Part shown: piece by piece, positions 37,031 through 49,335 of the stretch
How positions within the stretch are numbered: the stretch's first letter is position 1
How the letters are laid out: every line of letters begins with the position of its first letter
Assembly (NCBI GenBank): GCA_039720395.1
Contig: JBBPBK010000037.1
Coordinates: 248,001 to 312,000, forward strand
Source of the DNA: Liquidambar formosana
Taxonomy: Eukaryota; Streptophyta; Magnoliopsida; Saxifragales; Altingiaceae
Direction: 5' to 3'
DNA length: 64,000 nt
Made by a program: the position numbers and the translations under genes
The notes under the pieces: generated by a model
What the model saw: the letters and a program-made list of their open reading frames with translations, nothing else
Database searches by the model: none
What the model was told of the DNA's origin: nothing

Positions 37031-38356
37031 GCCTTTTGTTTCTAAAATTACACTTACTCCTATTCTCAATCTTACGGGCTGAACCGTGTTAATGGAGTAA
37101 ATAAAATTAGACAAATGCCCCTCTCAAAAAAACCATAGCATTTAAATATGTGCTTATTCTTTATGAATTAGGGAGAGCTCCCACGTCGTGGAAGGTGATG
37201 GCGTCCATGAAGCCTTAGCATACTCTGTTTTTTTGGACCGAATTCCGGCAATTTACTTCTCTCTGTATACAGTATACTTCATGCCACTTTAACTTTTTTG
37301 CAACTCAACCACTGCCACACTTGTTGCCAACATCCTTGTTATGGCATAGACCCAATTAACTTCTTGAAACTTTCGTGTAATGACTTCAAATTCGGAAGGT
37401 TTGAAGACGGACGAAAACCGTTCGATGAAATTCTTGACAAGAGTTTAGCCTTATGTGACATATGGTTATTTTTTTAAATTAAAGTTTGTTGAGGTTCTTG
37501 ACTTCTTTCTGTTGCATTTTTTGCAACGGAAGTTATCAGAAACTTGCTCCCATCTCTCTTTGCTAATATGAGACATTGGTAATTTGCAGCCCCAAAAAAA
37601 AAAAAAAGGAGCACAAGAAAATGTATGTAAATCAACAGTGTTAGTGGTTATGATGCTTAGTTGCTCATTAGTGGAAAATAGTTGATGACTAGTAGAGCAC
37701 ACTTAAAGGAGAAAAGGCATCATATAGAGAGAGTGGTATTTCGTGAATTTGGCTTTTGGATTTTTTTTTTTTTTTTTTATTATTAAAACTTTTATGATGC
37801 TTTGTTTGGTTGGTGAGAAAATGAAGTTTTTTTTCTTAGAATACAAAAACCAAAGAACTAGAAAAGTCTTTAGGCTGTTTGGAGAGACAAGAAAAGCAAA
37901 ATTAGGTTAGGTAATAATGTTTACATGCCCAAACAACATGTAACAAAGGATAATTCGGCTATTTTTGAAAAAATTAAACATGATATCTATGTGGTCAAGA
38001 AATCGGACCGGTCACAATGGAGATTGGATAGAGCTGAAAAGACAAAGAAGAAACATCAGAGGGTGGACAGGGTGGGTCCGGCCAAATCTCCTCCGATGCT
38101 TAAGTTAGGTGACTATCAAATCTTAGAGAGAGAAAGTCGAAATTTAGGCTAGGTTAGGTCATACGTTGCTCAACTTGTATTGTTCTATTTATAGGTGGAT
38201 GTGTAGGTTAACCATGGTCCGGTCTTGGTTAGGTTAAATCTAACCCGAGTTAGGCCTGTAACCACTCAACTAGGTTAGCTAACTATGATTAAAATCAAAC
38301 TGTGGTTAGGATAACCGCTTACTCCGCTCTTTACGGATGTTTGTTCAACCACATGC
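37031..38356. other. Spacer, no recognised gene
   Basis: Contains GTCCGGCCAAATCTCCTCCGATGC (about 38077), reminiscent of repeat-derived sequence, and several GGTTAGGTTA-type short repeats near 38150-38320. A short plus-strand reading frame at 37925-38152 is lysine-rich and matches nothing I know. No gene is claimed. Confidence 0.35.
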
Positions 38357-39255
38357 CTAATTCATTATAAAGCTGTATACAAAGGATACAAAGTAGAGGC
38401 TGAACCATGACTTCAATCCTGCACTTCTCATGGAGATCAGATACCCTCTGAATATCTGTATACAAAGGATAAAAGTTTGTTTTGAAGGAGGAAGAATCGT
38501 TGATGCAAGCAGGAGCGGAGCCAGGGGGTCAAGGGGGGGTGGGGGGAATTGACCCCCTGACCTTTTTCCTTTTCTTTTTTTTTTTTTTTTTTTTTGCTTG
38601 AACTAAAATGTGAGTATTTAAAAATTTGACCCTGCCAATTTTTATTTAACCCCTAAAAACTTTTTATTTTGACCCTCTAGCTACTTTTTTTATCCAAAAA
38701 ATTGATAAGTTTGATCCTTTTATTTATTATAATCATTTTCTATCCTATACAAAATTAAAGAACAAAATCCCATTGTGATTGGCCACTAAGGAATTTTTTT
38801 TTTCCAAAATATTTAATTATTTATCATTAGTCTTGAGTTTTAACCCCGCACAACTAACGTACTGGTTCTGCCACTTGATGCAAGCAGTTACATCAACATA
38901 CACAGAAGAAGACTTCACTAGTTGTGTGCAATTCATTATAACCAGTGAAGCATCATAATTCAAAAAGAATGGATTATAATTGTATGGATCCGAATAGCAA
39001 CTGAAGCTCCTATCCGTCAAGGAATAGTGAAGAATGGAGCAGCTATTCTCCTGGTCTACTAGACTCGCATCTACCACTCGCATTCGTCTGTAATCATAAG
39101 ATATCTCCTGGACATAGTATTTTCCCCCCACAAGCGTACAGAGTGGTGCGGTTATACTCACAAGCCAGATCGTAACTTCGGACACCGCATTTGGGAGGAT
39201 CGCTTTTCAAGCGAAAAGGGTAGCTGATGTTAGGTATAAGTCCGCAGGAAGAAGA
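38357..39255 (-). pseudogene. Type-B ectodomain relic, split by hAT MITE
   Basis: Minus-strand remnant of a type-B first exon: [17 protein letters not shown]...YDLACEYNRTTLYACGG, YYVQEIS..., VVDASL...CSILHYSLTDRSFSCYSDP, then ACI and [11 protein letters not shown]. Lesions: no signal peptide (homology stops at about 39255), a one-base insertion in the GGGGGGAAAATAC run near 39120-39131, a 364-bp insertion at 38511-38874, and loss of the exon end plus all downstream exons at about 38357. Confidence 0.85.
38511..38874. mobile_element. hAT-like MITE in the ectodomain relic
   Basis: Flanked by TTGATGCAAGC on both sides (38500-38510 and 38875-38885). Ends CAGGAGCGGAGCCAGGGGG and GTACTGGTTCTGCCAC are imperfect inverted repeats, and match in type the element at 40070-40346 (CAG...GGCGAAGCC). 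The direct repeat is longer than the 8 bp usual for hAT, partly by chance overlap with the ends. No coding capacity. Confidence 0.75.
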
Positions 39256-40739
39256 TATTGCCACTCCTTAATTTATTTGCACCCCTATTTATTTTTATTT
39301 TTTAAGATTTTGTTTAAAAAAAATATAAATTTATTTTAATTTTTTAAAATTTTTTTTTATCATTTTGAACAACTTTACAGAAGAAATTTTTTTCAAAATC
39401 TATCATTTAAATAAATTTTTTACTATTTACAATCTCTATTTAATTTTTGTCCAGGGTTGGGACCTCCTTTTCTAACTTAATAATTATAAAAACTTTGGTG
39501 ACTTTGAATCAAGGAAGGACAGCCTTTAAGTTAGTGCTGATCCCCATTTTTGTGTTCCACATGTGGCCGGCCACTTAGCCGTGGTCATAGAAGAGGATAC
39601 CAGTCAACACGTTAGTGAGCTCTTGCTTCTTGGAAAAAGTTTGACTGTCTTGATTCAAATATTGAATTATACAAGGATATTTAATCTTATGCATTGAGTG
39701 TCCCCAAACTGCTTAGTGGTGCAATCCCTCAGACCAGAAGGAGACATGTTTATATATATCGTACTGAAAAAATTAATACCATTAATTTCATGATTATGCA
39801 TGCAACAGATTAAATTGCTGATACTTAAGTGGGAAAATTAGGAAAAGGTGATAAAAAAAAAATGAAATTATTTAGCAAAAAAGAGGATAGATTCCCTTAT
39901 TTGGTTCAGAGGGGTAAATACAAATTTTAATTTCTTAAAAAGGGGAATTTTATTAAATTCCTATTATGCCATTTTGAAAAAGCTTATTTTTTTTCTTTAA
40001 TTGGCCTCTCCTGCCACCCCTGTTTCACCTCTTGCTCACCCTTATTCCCAATCTCTATGGTGTTTGAAGCAGTACGTGGCGAAGCCAGAGTGTAAGCAAG
40101 TGGGGTGAACAAAATTTCAAAAAAAAAAAAAAAAAAAATCTTAATATTTTCCTTTTTCAATGATCATTTCCCAACTTAATACCAAATAAAAAAAATTAGT
40201 AGTCATTTTGAAGTACATAGACAGTCAATTGTAATAAGTTGACAAATGATATTCTTTATATGGTATTAAGTTGAAAACTGATCACTAAAAAGTAATAAGT
40301 TATAATAAGTTGCCTATCCTAAGGTAGTTTCCTGGCTTCGCCCCTGGTTTGAAGTAATGTTGGAAGAATCTCATGTTTTCATGCCAAGTATAACTTAATG
40401 CACCAACCTGAGCTTCAGTTGAAGCTGTAATTTGCATCTTAGCTTGCATTGTATTCCTTAAAGCCTTTCATTTTTAGACATTAACGCATAGCTTTGAAGG
40501 AGAATTTGTGCAAATATAATCATTTATGCACAAATGGTAAATGATTCTCGTTCGTCATAATTGTGTATTGAGTTTAGAATTAATTAAAATTTTAAGGATG
40601 AAAAATGGTTGAGGAATCAAATTTGGAAAGCAAATGGGGAACAATTGATTATGATGGTAAGTAAACCTCCTTTAATTCCCTATATAGGGTTGTATCAGGT
40701 AGCATGCATTTTTTTTTGGGTAAAAGGTAGCATGCATTT
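39256..40739. other. Spacer with block fragment and hAT MITE
   Basis: About 39530-39720 is a spacer-block fragment (CCACATGTGGCC, AGTCAACACGTTAGTGAGCTC). A hAT MITE lies at 40070-40346. The rest has no recognisable gene. Confidence 0.45.
40070..40346. mobile_element. hAT-type MITE with 8-bp TSD
   Basis: GTTTGAAG is duplicated at 40062-40069 and 40347-40354. Ends CAGTACGTGGCGAAGCCAG and CTGGCTTCGCCCCTG form the terminal inverted repeat (CAG...CTG). 277 bp, no gene. Confidence 0.82.
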
Positions 40740-41962
40740 GAGGATGGTTGTTGTGCAAAAAATGGGAATTATGAAGCCTTTGGAATAGGGTTATAGTCGA
40801 TACTAATTTTGTTTAGAGGGAACTCTTGACATGTAAATATATCCGAAAACAGTAGTGTGTTCCTTCGCTAAAGGGGAAAAAAAAGAAAAGGGGGGGGGGG
40901 GGGTGGAGCGTTGTTAATTAGTGCCAAATTGTTTGGGTTGGGTGCTTCTATCTTTGACATATGAGCATAATAGGATTTATATCAAAATCCCATCTACTAA
41001 AAATTAAAATTCTTATTTGTCCTTTCAAAGTAAATAAGGGAATCTATTCCCGTTTTTTACTAATTAGTTTTGTCTTTTTATCACCTTTTCATAATTTTCC
41101 CTAATCAAATAGTCAATCAAGCTCTGAGTAAAGAATTTAGAAGGGCATCAGATAAGGAACTGTTTTGTGTAATTTTCATAACCAAGCAAAAACATATGGC
41201 CATTTGAACGTGGTCCTGTAGGGATTTCTATGCTGCAACCATTCTGAAGATAATTTCATCGCGGGTTCAACATCATACAAAACGAAAAATCGTGATGGTC
41301 ACCTATCTTTCTTTGTCCACATTGCCCTCTTATCCATGGTCAAGGCCGGGCGAGGGCACGAAGCTACCAGTCAGTATGTCAATTCACTTTTGCTCCTTGG
41401 AAAAAAGTTGATTGTCAGTTTGTCACAATCAACGCTGAATTATGAGGATGCTTTCAGCATCAAGTGCCCCGAAATTTCTTGAAGAAATTGCCAGTTTCAC
41501 TATATGCACGGGTGTGGGCCTATTGGCCAAGGGCTGCCAATAATGCCATTCAAATCTTTCTTTTGCGTCAATTCACCAAAACCAATCAAGCAAAATTATA
41601 TGCAGGGGAAAGAAAAGTGAAGAAAAGAGAGACAGTCCATGAACCTTTCGGATTCGGATTTGGTGTAGCTGCCGCTAGGGACTGCACCGTGCAGTAGCCA
41701 CGTGATGAGCGACATCTTATTAGTGTTAAAAATGGAGGGCTGAGATTCGAGCTCACGACGTTATGCATTTGACGTCAAATTCCTCTGTCAAATCCTAGCC
41801 CTTCATTTCTAACACTTGTAAAGGCATCGCTCATCGCGCGACTACTGCACTGTGCAGTCCCTGGCGGCAACTGCATCAAATCACTTCCGAACCATTCATT
41901 TAAAATCAAAAGGTAAATTACATCTACACCCCTTCTAACACTTGACAAATATGGATGCACCT
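40740..41962. repeat. ~1.2-kb duplicated segment, copy 2
   Basis: Copy of 35877-37030 with an extra ~100 bp near 41260-41340 (CATCACAAAACG... GTGATGGTCACC), shared with the short third copy at 43770-43850. Includes a foldback MITE at about 41640-41905. It ends exactly where a type-A kinase fragment begins. Confidence 0.8.
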
Positions 41963-42058
41963 CCTTTTCTTGGTTGGGAGAAACTTCACGGTATTGCTGT
42001 AGGCATAGCCAAAGGAATTGAGTATCTTCACCAAGGGTGTGACGAGCAAATCCTCCAT
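41963..42058 (+). pseudogene. Type-A kinase fragment, 96 bp
   Basis: Encodes FLGWEKLHGIAVGIAKGIEYLHQGCDEQILH, the helix-E to catalytic-loop stretch of type-A kinases, cut immediately before the FDIKPHN motif. It is sandwiched between the 1.2-kb repeat and the spacer block starting AAGGATGGCA. This is a rearrangement junction, not a gene. Confidence 0.85.
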
Positions 42059-42989
42059 AAGGATGGCACGTAAAGAGGCCATGGTCCAGCTATATAGATC
42101 ACTAGAGTTACGAGTAAGGATCAAGGAATCCTCCAAACTTGCCAGTGGTAGCATGAAACGGTGAAGAAAGAAAAGGTCCATCAATCTCTAAACTGGCTGT
42201 TGGTGAAAAATAAAAAATAAAAGAAAAATCACCAGCCATTTATAATGAGACACATGGCATAGCAATGGTTCGGAATTACCCATCTTCGACACTACAGTCC
42301 ATCTTAAGAGTTGGGCCCAGGCCTGTGACAATCAGCAATGGATGTAACGACCCAGCCAAAGATTGCAACCTTAGAACAGTCTATACCAACCAAAGTCAAT
42401 CTCGAAATTAAGGGAATCCAATGGCAGTCACATTGGCCTCTTTTTCTTTTCTTTTATTTTTTATTTTTTATTCTTTTAATATTTGGTGGGTCAGGAGGAC
42501 CTCCTTTTGTATTGGATATTAGAAAGACTTTCGTGGCTTGAATTGAGGAAGGACAGCCCAAGTTCATGCTAGCCCCCATTTTTCTTGTTCCACATGAGCC
42601 CACTTAGCCATGCTCGTAAAGGAGGCTACCAGTCAAACACGATAGTGAGCTCTTGCTTCTTGGAAAAAGTCTGATTGTCTTTAATCAATATTAAATTACA
42701 TGAGAAATGTTTTTATTGAGAAATGTTTTTATGCAGTAAGTGTCCCCACAATGTTTGGAAATTTCATATGAATGAATGCTCTATATATGTGGATATGCTC
42801 CTTCCGTCCAGGGCTAGCCAATGATTAAAAAGTCTTCCTTTAAAGTCAATAAACTAAATCAAAATCAAGGAAAATTAGGACACGATAACCTCTTAATTAA
42901 GCAGTAGGTTATGATTTGTGATTCCAAGATTCCAAATTCAAACGCATTGAAGAGGGAAATTTATGTGCAACTTAATGTGGACTCCAGAG
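42059..42989 (+). promoter_or_regulatory. Type-A upstream block without its gene
   Basis: Copy of the block upstream of A2 (CATGGTCCAGCTA, GAAACGGTGAAGAAAGAAA, AAGAGTTGGGCC, GACAATCAGCAATG), then the region with CTCTATATATGTGGATATGC near 42779 and GACACGATAACCTCTTAATTAAG. It leads to the signal-peptide relic at 42990. It shows the empty site for the Helitron in the A2 block. Confidence 0.65.
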
Positions 42990-43070
42990 ATGGGCAGATC
43001 CGTGGAAATGATCTTCTGGGTATTTCACCTTTTTTTTTTTGGTTAGTCGCAATCTTTGCGGTGCTAATTG
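42990..43070 (+). pseudogene. Type-A signal-peptide relic
   Basis: Starts ATGGGCAGATCCGTGGAAATG as in A1, A2 and A4, and ends GCAATCTTTGCGGTGCTAATTG. A T-run replaces part of the hydrophobic core, and at 43070 homology stops and changes to spacer-block sequence (GAGGAAGGACGGCC). Nothing else of the gene remains. Confidence 0.85.
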
Positions 43071-45360
43071 CGAGGAAGGACGGCCTTCAAGTTCCCCCAT
43101 TTTTCTTGTTCCAAACTTCCACATGTGGCCACTTGGTCCTAGTCATGGAGGAGGCTGCCAGTCAACACGTCAGTGAGCCCTTGCCCCTTGGATAAGTTTG
43201 ATTGTCAGAAGCAATATTGAATTATTAAATGATGATCGATTATTTTCATATGCATTAAGGGCCCCACAATGCTTAGAAATTTCATTTAATAAATTTTGAG
43301 CTATGATACACATGATTGCGAGGCTCTAGGGAGCCAATCTAGTTGGAATATATGCTAGTCTTGTCTTTGATGCTTTTGCTCTTCTTCTTCCTTTTTATTT
43401 TTTATTTGTTTTACGAAAAAAATTTACTAAAAATGAAAAGTTTTACCTGGCTTTTCCATCCAGCCTGTTTTGTCCAATTTCCATAATCGAGCATAAATAT
43501 GGCCATCAATTTGGGACTTTGATCTTCTGTAGGTCTTTTTTTTAATAGGGATCTTGTAGGGTTTTTCATGCCCTTTAACCTTTGATGATCTAACGGCTTT
43601 TTATTTGTGTATTCATTTACAAACCAAACATTTCAATGACAAAAAAAAACTTCTTGCAAAATTTCTACAGGGAAAAACCTACTGAGGATCCCAAATTCGT
43701 AAATTTGAACTTCTACCCTGTTAGGATTTCTATGGCTGCAAGCGCTCCTAGGATTATTCTTCCACATACGTGTTTTACATCACACGGTTAAAATTCGTGA
43801 TGGTCACCTATTTTTCTTTGTCCACATTGCGTACTTAATTATCCATGGTCATAAGTCGTCGGCACAAGGCTACTAGACTACGTTAGCTTCTCATTTCACT
43901 CTTGCTAGCTCCTTGGAAAAAGTTTGATTGTCACAATCAACGCTGAATTATGAGGATGCTTTCAGGCAACAAGTGCCCCGAAATTTCTTGAAGAAACTGC
44001 CAAGTTCACCGGATGTAGGGGAGCGGTCCTATTGGGCCAAGGGCTGTGAACTTCTTTTCAGTCAATCCACCAAACAAATCAAGCAAAATTATGGGGAAAG
44101 AAAAGAAGTAAATAGATAATCGTAGTATTTAGGTGTATAATAGAATCCTACAAGCACGATGAACATTCCATTTAAATCAAATGATAAAGAAAGAAAGACG
44201 CAATATTTGTAATATTCCCATCACATGTTTAGATTCTTAATGTAGGGACAATAATGTTCCGAGGGCGCGCATTTCCGCTCTATAATACTCATTCCGTTTC
44301 ACAAAAATAAGCCATTTTTGTTAATTTTTTAATCCCAAAATGTTTGTCCACTATGAAAAGTTAAATCATAAATTTTTTGAACTTTCCTATACAACGTTTT
44401 GTTGTTTTAATAATTACTTTTGACACAAAACCCAATGGCCAATACCAAGGTGGAGTTTAATAAGTAACAAGTCACTGCAATTATGGTTTTTCTTAAACTA
44501 CATATTTTGTCAAGCATGACATATTTTTGTGGGACAAAGGGAGTATATGGTTTCTAAAATCCTCCCTCAAAAGCAAATCTGTTGTTTATCTCATTTGCTA
44601 TATATACCTATGTGCATTATTATTATTATTATTATTTTTTTTTTTTTTGTTGGGTCAGCATATGCCTAGGCTTTCTCAACTTTGAATTAAGGCTTTCTCA
44701 ACTTTGAATTGTGAGATATGAATAATCAAGAAGACTGAATTAAGTTATGACAACTTAAAACCATCAAAGTAGTTCAAAGATCCACAGCTCATATAAAGTA
44801 AGAGAGGCAAAGCGAAAGTTCGTGTTGGTCACTCCTTTCATTTTTCCACATGTAGCCACTCGGCCTTAGTCATAGAAGGCTACCAGTCAACATGTCACTG
44901 TTGGTGAGCTTTTTAAGCTCAACACTCAATCGGAGTCTTGTTTCTATGCCCCCACAATGTTGGAAGTTTTCTTATTAGCAATTGAAACTACCCATTTCTC
45001 AATGAATGGTGCATCGGTGCTATATTTATGACGTAGGACAAGTGCTTACAGATCATATGGACCGCGTCAATGATCATAAGTGTAGTTGGTGACGTTTTTG
45101 GAAATTTTCATTTTGGTATTAAGTGTAGTTGGTGACGTATTAAATATGGTTTTCTTAATATATGTAGCTCTTGAGGCAATTGTTAATCTATAATAAATTA
45201 GACAATCATTGCAAGCGAGTGCCCCAAGTTCTAATACTATTTTTTTTTTTTTTTTTTTTTTTTTTTGGCACAGATGTTAGATAGGGTTAATTGATCTTAT
45301 TTTGGCACATAAGGCAATCAAATCATTAGCATTATGAGATGGAGTTGATACAGTGAAATC
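43071..45360. repeat. Spacer: block fragments, third repeat copy, MITE
   Basis: Block fragments at about 43075-43290 and 44840-44970; short third copy of the 1.2-kb repeat at about 43727-44105 with the exact palindrome TTGATTGTCACAATCAA (43924-43940); Stowaway MITE 44288-44543; (ATT)n at about 44617-44635; T-run at 45240-45266. A ~21-bp direct repeat (GGCTTTCTCAACTTTGAATT) lies at about 44669 and 44691. No gene. Confidence 0.55.
44288..44543. mobile_element. Stowaway-type MITE
   Basis: Ends CTCATTCCGTTTCACAAAAATAAG and TTTTGTGGGACAAAGGGAG, flanked by TA. Internal phrases (AATGTTTGTCCACT, AAGTTAAATCATAA) are the inverse complement of those in the MITE at 25479-25754. Confidence 0.82.
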
Positions 45361-47895
45361 CTACCTTACATCCAATGTAATTGTTCCTATATCATTAATA
45401 GATGATATTAGTTTTGACTTGTTGCCTGCATGATCCACAACTGACATCGCCTAAGGATAATGAAGAGGCTTTGGAGGCATTTATAGCAATTCAACATTAC
45501 CTTCAAGCATCTGTAGGACTTTGCTCATTGGAGGACGATCAATGGGGTTCATCTGTATGCACCATAGTGCAACTATAATCATCTTTCTTACAAATTTTTG
45601 CTCATGTTCATTGGCACCTCCCAACTCGATGTCCTCACCTTGGTTAATTTGGTTATATATCCACGTTGGGAAGTATATTTGGCTTGAGTGCTTTGCACAT
45701 ATATTCACATTCTTCCTTTTCCCAACCATCTCCATCAACAACATACCAAAGCTATAAACATCAGCTTTATAAGAGACGCCACCGATGTTTTTATAGAACA
45801 ATTCTGGAGCAATATAACCTAGTGTTCCCCGAGCGGCCGTGAGAGAAACAATACTATTATCTATTGCATAAAGTTTTGCAAGGCCAAAATCTGAAATTTT
45901 CGGGATGAAGTTTTCATCAAGAAGAATGTTATGTGGTTTGATATCAAAGTGTAGAATTTGCATGTCGCAGCCTCGATGCAAGTATTCGATCCCTCGAGCC
46001 ACTCCAAGCACAATCTCATACATTCTTTCCCAACTCAAAAGGTTGATCTGTTCTTCTGTATGAAAGATGAACCTATCTAGAGACCCATTAGTTATGAAGT
46101 CATATAAAAGAGCTCGTTTTGATCCCTCTGCACAAAATCCGATGAGTCGTACCACATTAACGTGATGAATTCTTACAATCGTAGCAACTTCATTGATGAA
46201 ATCCTGCCCATTAGCTTTTGACGTGCCCAATACTTTTACTGCTACAAGATGCCCACTTCTTGTCTTCCCTTTGTACACAGAGCCAAAGCCCCCTTGGCCT
46301 AACTTATCATTGAATCCTTTAGTCATCTCCTTTATTTGTGAATAAGAGTACCTAATTGGCATGAAATTATTGCGACTTTGAAGAAACTTGTGTCATCAGA
46401 TGACAAGTGTCTTTGCCGCAACTTGTATGTGAATAATGCAATGAAGCATATCATTCCCAACAGAGTTCTTCCTATGAAGAATCCTTCACGAGAAAATAAT
46501 ATACGGTACGCATTAGGAGCACAAATATTGTGACAGTATAGCCCTCATAGGTACAAGCATTTTTGCGAAATTAAACTTTTAACCCTTTACTCATATCATG
46601 TGCAAACAGAAGCACCAGAGGTGCATGTTACCCTTTACGTAGTATTGTGGAGATCAATATAGGACCCTCATGAGCAACATATATTGAATGCACAAACAAG
46701 TAGGGAATGCCCCAACTCGCAAATTATAATCAATTGAGATATCTTTGTAATTTATTGGTCAAAAGGCCATATAAGTCCATTAAAAATTATTGCAAGTATT
46801 TTATTTCTAAAGGGTTTTCAGAACGAGAGCTAAACTGAACGTCACCTTTGATTATGATGGAAACAACCCGGCCTGTTAGAAAAATCCCAAGATAAACCAG
46901 ATTCAGTCCGACGGAGAGAAAGAGTAAAATCAACAGATTGAAATTAAGAATACTGATGATGGAACTCCGAAAACCTTACCTCTGGTTGTGTAATATTCCT
47001 AGCCCCCGATCAGATTATGATACCCAGCAATAGAAAAGAGATGATACCGTAAGTCATACCAAAGGTCTTGAAATCTGGTACATCCAACCAAGCAAGTGAT
47101 GTCAGTCTGAAGCTATATATAATGAGTGGAATAAGAGTCTGAAGCTATATATTCAATTCAAAAGCTCTGTTTCGGGATGATAATTATTCGAATTCGGCGG
47201 CTCCGAAGTTCGTACCTTTGCTTAAGTCTTTCCATAAATGGAGGTGTACGATCAATATAATAGCCGTATAAAAGATCAAAGCCCTGTAACAGCTCATGAT
47301 GAATATCAAAAATAGACAGGCCTCTGATATCAGGAGACATAGTGAGAGCTCCGATTTGGATGCTGCACAGCTCAGGGACATCTGATAGAGAAAGAAATCC
47401 AGAAAAAGCATACAAGTGCGTTTTCGGGGACGAAGAGTTGTTGATGCAAGGAGTTACAGCACTTGCATCAACAATGAAAGAAGACTTCACGGGTTGGGTG
47501 CAATTCATTAAGCCAATGAAATCGGATGTATACAAATAGTATGGAACCAGACAGGAGTCCGAAATCCCCGAGGAATAGTGAAGAATGGAGCAGATATCTT
47601 CGTCCAGATTGGCATCTACCACTCGCAATCTATATTGATCGTAATTTATCTCCTGGACATAGAATTTCCCAGCACACGCGTACAAAGTGGTGCGGTTATT
47701 CTCACAAGCCAGATTGAATCGTTGGTCACCGCATTTGGGAGGATCAGTATTTAATCGAAAAGGGTAGCTGATTTTGGGTATATTTCCGCAAGAAGAGGTG
47801 CACTGCTGGTCTTCTGTAGCAGTAGAAGCTTCAGGGAATAGAGCAAGAACTAGGACCATAAGCCCAACTAAGACGAGCTCTGCTCTTGACATCAT
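45361..47895 (-). pseudogene. B4: LRK10-like receptor kinase, multiply broken
   Basis: Full-length type-B gene by structure: exons (minus) 47895-47216, 47074-46980, 46872-46846 and 46471-45361 with valid splice sites. The ectodomain exon is open ([37 protein letters not shown]). Lesions: in-frame TAG in exon 2 (46999-47001); a 7-bp deletion near 46390, between the TM helix and the kinase (paralogues read DDTIEEFLQ); TAA at 45481-45483 shortly before the C-terminus; and TAG at 45451-45453. The kinase core itself is open from MPIRYSYS to NVELL with [23 protein letters not shown] and APE. At most a secreted ectodomain could be made. Pseudogene with good confidence. Confidence 0.9.
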
Positions 47896-47965
47896 TGGGG
47901 GAGAGAGAGAGAGAGAGAGATTTGTAGACAGGTTTAACTGATATAAAGTTGCAATGTTATTCGGG

Positions 47966-48088
47966 GAATTTTAGATTGTCGGGCTACCAGAAAATAATTA
48001 CAGTTAGTAGTCATTGTTAGTTAAATTAGTAGTCATTTGTATTGAACTGTAATTATTTTCTGGTAGCCCGACCAATTTAAAATTTCCC
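47966..48088. mobile_element. Foldback MITE in the B4 upstream region
   Basis: GGGGAATTTTAGATTG, GTCGGGCTACCAGAAAATAA on the left is mirrored by TTATTTTCTGGTAGCCCGAC, CAATTTAAAATTTCCCC on the right. About 120 bp, starting about 70 bp upstream of the B4 ATG; B1 and B3 lack it. A related half is at about 55096-55200. Confidence 0.78.
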
Positions 48089-49335
48089 CATCTATAAGGA
48101 ATTCTTATTGAGTTATCGTGCAGAAATATGCTTAATTATGTGGCTGCTACTGATTTCTGGTCTTGGTTTGAAAAAATCAAAATCATCAAGCAAAAAGTAG
48201 ACAAGACCATAGTGAGGTCCTCAAGTCTTTGTTTGATTATACATTCTCATTCTGCTTCACTTCCGTCTGGCTCTTGGCCTCTCCGTATCTTTTTCCTCTG
48301 GAGAAGAAATTCTGTGGTGCAATCAGTAAGACCAGAAGGAAACGTGTATATATGGTACTGAGGAGTCCAGATCCTCTGGGGGTGAGGATCCACTCCTGTT
48401 GGTTCTTCTCCTGTTTTGTCCAGCGTATGGCTCAAAATGCCTCAATAAAATCCAACTGTTCTCAAAACGCCATGTCATACATGCCTTACATAAAAAAAAA
48501 ATAAATAAATAATTCAAACTTTCCTTTGTGACTTGGACTTCCAACATCTCTAACCACGTCAAATTCTCATCTGATATGATCGTCTCACTCCAACTCCACG
48601 ATTGAGGTCCGGTGACTGTTGGATCTACAACATTAGAACCATCCTTGACTACACCATCTACGGCGATAGTCTTTCGCAGCCAGACTAGTTACTAGTACCT
48701 TCGCCTCCGGAATGGAACACCATCTGGGGCCTTTGATAATCTAAGAAATTGTAGATTGGAAGGACGTCTCCAATACCGAGTTTATGATTGTTTTCTCAAT
48801 TGTTTATGTAATTGTCTTATATTTGCATTTAAGATATGTAGAAACCCTCACTTGTGATGGGTTTTTGCATAGATGAATAATGTAAATTATTGTTTTGGGG
48901 AATTAGTATTCTTTCCCTTTGATTCTGAGAGTGGGATTTTGTAATCATTCCAGTATTTGTTTAATAGTTCAAGAAAAAGTAAAAGAATGTTTCTTCTTTG
49001 TTGCTTCTATGATGGGATTCTGGAAACACTTTTTTTTTCCTGAATCAAAGTGGTTTTTTGGTTCGTTGCCTCTATAGTGGTTTGGAGAATTTTCCATTTT
49101 CCTTCATCTCCATGAAGTAGATGAGAGACTCTCATATTATCCTATGTGTGTACTCGTGTAGTTTACTACTTTAACGTCAATAGGAAACGTTGTTATTGGG
49201 AGATATTAGGTGTTGAAGTCATTAAAAACCTTGAATGATGTGGCGGGCTGTGAGTTGTCAGATCTCATTCGGCTATTGTGAGCCACAAACTGGAACATAC
49301 TAGACATTATAGAGACGGGAGAGGATCTTAAGTTA
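48089..49335. other. Spacer, no recognised gene
   Basis: The first ~120 bp are type-B upstream sequence (TTCTGGTCTTGGTTTGAAAAAATC). The rest is less AT-rich than its surroundings, with short open frames at 48229-48562 on both strands that look like nothing known. About 48600-48900 could be a captured gene or transposon fragment. No gene is claimed. Confidence 0.35.

Noticed and set aside
37925..38152. Lysine-rich 75-residue frame as a small gene
   Set aside because: No conserved start, no paralogue in the window and repeat-like surroundings; coding status is unsupported.
48229..48562. Overlapping frames on both strands as genes
   Set aside because: Both strands are open over the same ~250 bp, so openness is by chance; neither product is recognised.
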